From the NCBI GenBank assembly GCA_014843695.1, contig CM026390.1, positions 97,520,210-97,584,209 on the forward strand: a stretch of 64,000 nt of DNA. The letters run 5' to 3'. A program made the translations under genes and the position numbers. This document shows positions 58,501 to 64,000 of this stretch, piece after piece. The notes below the pieces were generated by a model that saw only the letters and a program-made list of their open reading frames with translations, had not been told where the DNA came from and searched no databases. The stretch's first letter is position 1; each line of letters opens with the position of its first letter. This stretch comes from Archivesica marissinica. Its lineage: Eukaryota > Mollusca > Bivalvia > Venerida > Vesicomyidae.

Positions 58501-59035
58501 TATATTTATTGTACATATCTAGGTAATGTTTCATTATACTTATTGTACATATCCAGGTAATGTTTCATTATACTTATTGTACATATCCAGGTAATGTTTC
58601 ATTATATTATTGTACATATCAGGTAATGTTTCATTATACTTATTGTACATTCAGGTAATGTTTCATTATACTTATTGTACATATCTAGGTAATGTTTCAT
58701 TATATTTATTGTACATATCTAGGTAATGTTTCATTATATTTATTGTACATATCTAGGTAATGTTTCATTATACTTATTGTACATATCAGGTAATGTTTCA
58801 TTATACTTATTGTACATATCCAGGTAATGTTTCATTATACTTATTGTACATATCCAGGTAATGTTTCATTATACTTATTGTACATATCTAGGTAATGTTT
58901 CATTATACTTATTGTACATATCCAGGTAATGTTTCATTATACTTATTGTACATATCTAGGTAATGTTTCATTATACTTATTGTACATATCCAGGTAATGT
59001 TTCATTATATTTATTGTACATATCTAGGTAATGTT
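52545..59035. repeat. 34-bp satellite array (~190 units)
   Basis: Unit: tattgtacatatctaggtaa plus tgtttcattata(c/t)t. Nearly all variation is at a few sites: tac/tat before ttattg, and atatcta / atatcca / acatcca. A few units have lost 1-5 bases (around 55905-55955, 57115-57235 and 58610-58660). The array runs into a gap. It carries stops in all frames and is not coding. Confidence 0.97.
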
Positions 59036-60035
59036 NNNNNNNNNNNNNNNNNNNNNNNNNNNNNNNNNNNNNNNNNNNNNNNNNNNNNNNNNNNNNNNNN
59101 NNNNNNNNNNNNNNNNNNNNNNNNNNNNNNNNNNNNNNNNNNNNNNNNNNNNNNNNNNNNNNNNNNNNNNNNNNNNNNNNNNNNNNNNNNNNNNNNNNNN
59201 NNNNNNNNNNNNNNNNNNNNNNNNNNNNNNNNNNNNNNNNNNNNNNNNNNNNNNNNNNNNNNNNNNNNNNNNNNNNNNNNNNNNNNNNNNNNNNNNNNNN
59301 NNNNNNNNNNNNNNNNNNNNNNNNNNNNNNNNNNNNNNNNNNNNNNNNNNNNNNNNNNNNNNNNNNNNNNNNNNNNNNNNNNNNNNNNNNNNNNNNNNNN
59401 NNNNNNNNNNNNNNNNNNNNNNNNNNNNNNNNNNNNNNNNNNNNNNNNNNNNNNNNNNNNNNNNNNNNNNNNNNNNNNNNNNNNNNNNNNNNNNNNNNNN
59501 NNNNNNNNNNNNNNNNNNNNNNNNNNNNNNNNNNNNNNNNNNNNNNNNNNNNNNNNNNNNNNNNNNNNNNNNNNNNNNNNNNNNNNNNNNNNNNNNNNNN
59601 NNNNNNNNNNNNNNNNNNNNNNNNNNNNNNNNNNNNNNNNNNNNNNNNNNNNNNNNNNNNNNNNNNNNNNNNNNNNNNNNNNNNNNNNNNNNNNNNNNNN
59701 NNNNNNNNNNNNNNNNNNNNNNNNNNNNNNNNNNNNNNNNNNNNNNNNNNNNNNNNNNNNNNNNNNNNNNNNNNNNNNNNNNNNNNNNNNNNNNNNNNNN
59801 NNNNNNNNNNNNNNNNNNNNNNNNNNNNNNNNNNNNNNNNNNNNNNNNNNNNNNNNNNNNNNNNNNNNNNNNNNNNNNNNNNNNNNNNNNNNNNNNNNNN
59901 NNNNNNNNNNNNNNNNNNNNNNNNNNNNNNNNNNNNNNNNNNNNNNNNNNNNNNNNNNNNNNNNNNNNNNNNNNNNNNNNNNNNNNNNNNNNNNNNNNNN
60001 NNNNNNNNNNNNNNNNNNNNNNNNNNNNNNNNNNN
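59036..60035. other. Assembly gap (1000 N)
   Basis: Exactly 1000 N. The flanks are two unrelated satellites (34-bp and 63-bp), so the missing sequence contains their boundary. Confidence 1.
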
Positions 60036-61111
60036 TACCTTAGATAGAGACACAACAACGAATACAGCACACCCATAGCTCGCTAGCACGATGTAATACG
60101 TACCTTAGATAGAGACACAACAACGAATACAGCACACACAGCTCGCTAGCACGATGTAATACGTACCTTAGATAGAGACACAACAACGAATACAGCACAC
60201 ACAGCTCGCTATGTGGATCGCTAGCACGATGTAATACGTACCTTAGATAGAGACACAACAACGAATACAGCACACACAGCTCGCTATGTGGATCGCTAGC
60301 ACGATGTAATACGTACCTTAGATAGAGACACATAAACAACGAATACAGCACACACAGCTCGCTAGCACGATGTAATACGTACCTTAGATAGAGACACAAC
60401 AACGAATACAGCACACATAGCTCGCTAGCACGATGTAATACGTACCTTAGATAGAGACACAACAACGAATACAGCACACATAGCTCGCTAGCACGATGTA
60501 ATACGTACCTTAGATAGAGACACAACAACGAATACAGCACACATAGCTCGCTAGCACGATGTAATACGTACCTTAGATAGAGACACAACAACGAATACAG
60601 CACACATAGCTCGCTAGCACGATGTAATACGTACCTTAGATAGAGACACAACAACGAATACAGCACACATAGCTCGCTAGCACGATGTAATACGTACCTT
60701 AGATAGAGACACAACAACGAATACAGCACACATAGCGCTACACATGTATACGTCCTTAATAGAGACACAACAAAATACAGCACACACAGCTCGCTAGCAC
60801 GATGTAATACGTACCTTAGATAGAGAAACAACAGCGAACACAGCACACACAGCTCGCTATGTGGATCGCTAGCACGATGTAATACGTACCTTAGATAAAG
60901 AAACAACAGCGAATACAGCACACACAGCTCGCTATGTGGATCGCTAGCACGATGTAATACGTACCTTAGATAAAGAAACATAAAGAAACAACAGCGAATA
61001 CAGCACACACAGCTCGCTATGTGGATCGCTAGCACGATGTAATACGTACCTTAGATAAAGAAACAACAGCGAATACAGCACACACAGCTCGCTATGAGGA
61101 TCGCTAGCATG
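60036..61111. repeat. 63/75-bp satellite array
   Basis: Unit taccttagatagagacacaa, caacgaatacagcacacaca, gctcgctagcacgatgtaat, acg (63 bp). Some units carry an extra 12 bp (tatgtggatcgc) and measure 75 bp. Units at the array ends are the longer form and those in the middle the shorter. A decayed unit lies at ~60735-60775. Confidence 0.95.
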
Positions 61112-61352
61112 ATGAAACCAATCATTATAGGTGCCCATCTGAAAATAAACCACGTGAAATTATATTCAGTAAACGTAATAGAGAGAACAATATAAAAGTA
61201 ATACTACAATTTAACCATTACCTTCTTTAACATTTAGGATTGTGTAGGCGAAATGAGCAGATACCATCGGGAGGATTTGAATGAAATGTCACAAGCCCAT
61301 CTATCTAGGAAAAATACGAAGTTGTCTGCTCCGTTCGCCTACTGGTTGCTAT
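61112..61352. other. Host sequence between satellite and MITE
   Basis: No gene or repeat recognised; ends in the 8-bp target copy gttgctat (61345-61352). Confidence 0.5.
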
Positions 61353-61957
61353 CACAGGGATTCGGCACGTTTGGTGGTACTAGTATATATATTTAAGTAC
61401 AGGGATTCTACTCTGTGGGATGTCAGATTTCGCATCGATCAGTAAAATGGCCCTATCTGAAACAATTTTGTACAAATCTGTCCAAATATAACGCCTATCC
61501 CGAGTCTTTATATTGTTCTTCAAATAAAACACAACTTTAAGCTGCATGCATGTATACTTTGCAAACAATTGCCACATACAGTGGCCATAGCAGGTCACAT
61601 TTCCATACTAGGACACGGGTTCTGTCAGCAACAAAAAAAATCTTCGACGAGAGAGTTTTAACTGTGAATAACATTATCAATAAAATGTGTTTCCACTAAC
61701 GTGTAGGTTTATTCGGCAAAAATGTACGTCAAAAAGAGATTTCGTAGCATTTTCAATTTGTTTTGAAAATGTCTAAAGCGGCGCAATTCGCGTTGAAACG
61801 AGCGTTCTGATTGGATTATTAGAATGTAACAAGATGGGTTTTTTATATGAAGAATAATCATAATCCAATCAGAACGCTCGTTTCAACGCGAATTGCGCCG
61901 CTTTAGAATATATATACTAGTACCCCCCCCCCCCCCCCAACGTGCCGAATCCCTGTG
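61353..61957. mobile_element. hAT-type MITE, 605 bp
   Basis: Inverted ends cacagggattcggcacgtt / aacgtgccgaatccctgtg, extending to tactagtatatatat on each side, are flanked by perfect 8-bp duplications gttgctat (61345-61352 and 61958-61965). No transposase. A ~17-C homopolymer sits inside the right end. It contains a nested perfect palindrome (61772-61907). Confidence 0.85.
61772..61907. repeat. Perfect 48-bp inverted repeat (hairpin) nested in MITE
   Basis: Arms 61772-61819 and 61860-61907 are exact reverse complements (48/48), separated by a 40-bp AT-rich loop. Arms begin tctaaagcggcgcaattcgc. Probably a second, younger foldback element. Confidence 0.85.
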
Positions 61958-61965
61958 GTTGCTAT

Positions 61966-62244
61966 AGATTGAGTTGGACCTTAGATATAAACTGAATGTT
62001 AGTTATAACGATTTCTGTATGATTTACATTGGTACCGTTGCATCCTTGATGCCGGGCGTGGTAGAAACTAAGCCGGAAATCCAGAGTCCGAGGCTCGATA
62101 GATCTTGCTTGTGACATTTGGAAAACGTAGCAAGTTACTGTTAAATGGAATTTAATACATTTGAATAAAACACAGAAATCGCCATCAACACGAATAACAT
62201 ATCCAATAAATATAATGACGCGAAACATATGTGAGGGATGTTGT
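61966..62244. other. Host sequence, nothing recognised
   Basis: Short frames only; leads into the last satellite. Confidence 0.5.
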
Positions 62245-64000
62245 AATTGCCTATGTGAATGCTGTGAGCGAGGCGGCATTCATTATATGTGTATGTGAAT
62301 GATGTGAGCGAGGCGGCATGCATTCCTTGTGGCCTTATGTGTATGTGAATGCTGTGAGCGAGGCGGCATGCATTCCTTGTGGCCTTATGTGAATGCTGTG
62401 AGCGAGGCGGCATGCATTCCGTGTGGCCTTATGTGTATGTGAATGATGTGAGCGAGGCGGCATGCATTCCGTGTGGCATTATGTGTATGTGAATGCTGTA
62501 GCGAGTCGGCATGTTAGTTGGGCCTTATGTGTATGTGAATGCTGTGAGCGAGGCGGCATGTATTCCTTGGGTATGTGTATGTGAATGCTGTGAGCGAGGC
62601 GTCATGCATTCCGTGTGGCCTTATGTGTTTGTGAATGCTGTGAGCGAGGCGACATGCATTCCGTGTGGCCTTATGTGTATGTGAATGCTGTGAGCGAGGC
62701 GTCATGCATTCCGTGTGGCCTTATGTTTGTGAATGCTGTGAGCGAGGCGACATGCTTTCCGTGTGCCTTTGTTTTGTGAATGCTGTAAGCGAGGCGGCAG
62801 CATTCCGTGTGGCCTTATGGTTGTGAATGCTGTGACGAGGCGTCATGCATTCCGTGTGGCCTTATGTGTGAATGCTGGAGCGAGGCGACATGCATTCCGT
62901 GTGGCCTTATGTGTTTGTGAATGTTGTAAGCGAGGCGTCATGCATTCCGTGTGGCCTTATGTGTTTGTGAATGCTGTGAGCGAGGCGACATGCATTCCTT
63001 GTGGCTTTATGTGAATGCTGTGAGCGAGGCGGCATACATTCCTTGTGGCCTTATGTGTATGTGAATGCTGTGAGCGAGGCGGCATGCGTTCTTTGTGGCC
63101 TATGTGTATGTGAATGTTGTGAGCGAAGCGGCATGCATTCCTTGTGACTTATGTGTATGTGAATGCTGTGAGCGAGGCGGCATGCATTCCTTGTGGCCTT
63201 ATGCTGTGAGCGAGGCGGCATGCTTTCTTTGTGCCTATGTGTATGTGAATGCTGTGAGCGAAGCGGCATGCATTTTGTGCCTATGTGTATGTGAATGCTG
63301 TGAGCGAGGCGGCATGTATTGTCCATGTGTATGTGATGTGTGGGGTGTGTGGTTTGTGTGTGTGGGGGGGTGTTTTGTGGTTGTGTTGTGTGTGTGGGGG
63401 GTGTGTTATGTGTATGTGAATGCTGTGAGCGAGGCGGCATGCTTTCCTTGGTATGTGTATGTGAATGCTGTGAGCTGATGCGGCATGCATTCTTGTGACT
63501 TATGTGTATGTGAATGCTGTGAGCGAGGCGGCATGCATTCTTTGTGACCTATGTGTATGTGAATGCTGTGAGCGAGGCGGTATGTATTCTTTGTGACCTA
63601 TGTGTATGTGAATGCTGTGAGCGAGGCGGCATGTATTTTTGTGGCCTATGTGTATGTGAATGATGTGAGCGAGGCGGCATGTATTCCTTGTGTATGTGTA
63701 TGTGAATGCTGTGAGCGAGGCGGCATGTATTTTTGTGGCCTATGTGTATGTGAATGCTGTGAGCGAGGCGGCATGTAGTCTATGTGTATGTGAATGCTGT
63801 GAGCGAGGCGGCATGTAGTATATGTGTATGTGAATGTTGTGAGCGAGGCGGAATGTAGTCCATGTGTTATGTGAATTGCTGTGAGCGAGGCGTCATGTAG
63901 TCCATGTGTATGTGAATGTTGTGAGCGAGGCGGCATGTAGTCCATGTGTATGTGAATGCTGTGAGGCGAGGCGGCATGTAGTGCATGTGTATGTGAATGC
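62245..64000. repeat. ~50-bp satellite array
   Basis: Core tgtgaatgctgtgagcgagg cggcatgcattccttgtggc ... tatgtgta; units vary from ~36 to 50 bp by loss of the variable segment between the core pieces, and shorten toward the window end. A G/T-only tract interrupts it at ~63330-63405. It continues beyond the window. Confidence 0.95.

Noticed and set aside
60040..61153. 331-codon minus-strand frame in the 63-bp satellite
   Set aside because: Open because 63 and 75 are multiples of three; repetitive with no domain.

Overview
The window looks like a gap-containing eukaryotic (metazoan) assembly, most likely an aquatic invertebrate and perhaps a mollusc. It has long satellite arrays, tRNA-derived SINEs, several MITE families, a LINE reverse-transcriptase tail of a kind I associate with lophotrochozoans, and a possible universal-stress-protein exon. 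The organism call is inference and only moderately supported.

The main content is two blocks of intron-less, tightly packed, virus-like genes of Maverick/Polinton type. Block A (about 8695-18418) carries two membrane/structural-type genes on the minus strand, a capsid candidate, a broken A32-like packaging ATPase, four small membrane or coiled-coil genes, a DDE (rve) integrase, a broken protein-primed family B DNA polymerase, and a zinc-ribbon fragment. Block B (about 34691-38453) carries a different set: a 461-residue protein with a C-terminal membrane anchor, a 216-residue protein, a 134-residue beta-rich protein, a 160-residue two-helix membrane protein and a 215-residue basic protein. The two sets do not overlap, yet both sit between the same flanks: a ~3.4 kb left module (5271-8694 and 31360-34690) and a ~0.6 kb right module with a conserved small gene (18419-19055 and 38454-39070). 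Either one full element was duplicated and each copy lost a complementary half, or this is a two-part element with common segment ends.

Layout: 1-5270 is a 42-bp satellite in head-to-head orientation around a 0.37 kb spacer. Then come the left module, block A and the right module. A SINE and LINE fragment (19088-19636), a 48-bp satellite (19640-20948) and a 1000-N gap (21043-22042) follow. Next is an inverted partial left module (22546-23926), a second and longer head-to-head 42-bp array (23927-31359), a second left module, block B and a second right module. From 39071 the sequence is ordinary host intergenic DNA with MITEs and SINEs, plus one repetitive possible exon (50193-50819). The rest is satellite: 34-bp units (52545-59035), a 1000-N gap (59036-60035), 63-bp units (60036-61111), a hAT-type MITE (61353-61957) and ~50-bp units (62245-64000).

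If complete, the two blocks together would supply replication (PolB), integration (integrase), packaging (ATPase) and virion or membrane proteins. I saw no adenovirus-type maturation protease. The polymerase has at least three frame disruptions and the ATPase has one, so as assembled block A could not make these two enzymes; consensus error is a real alternative.
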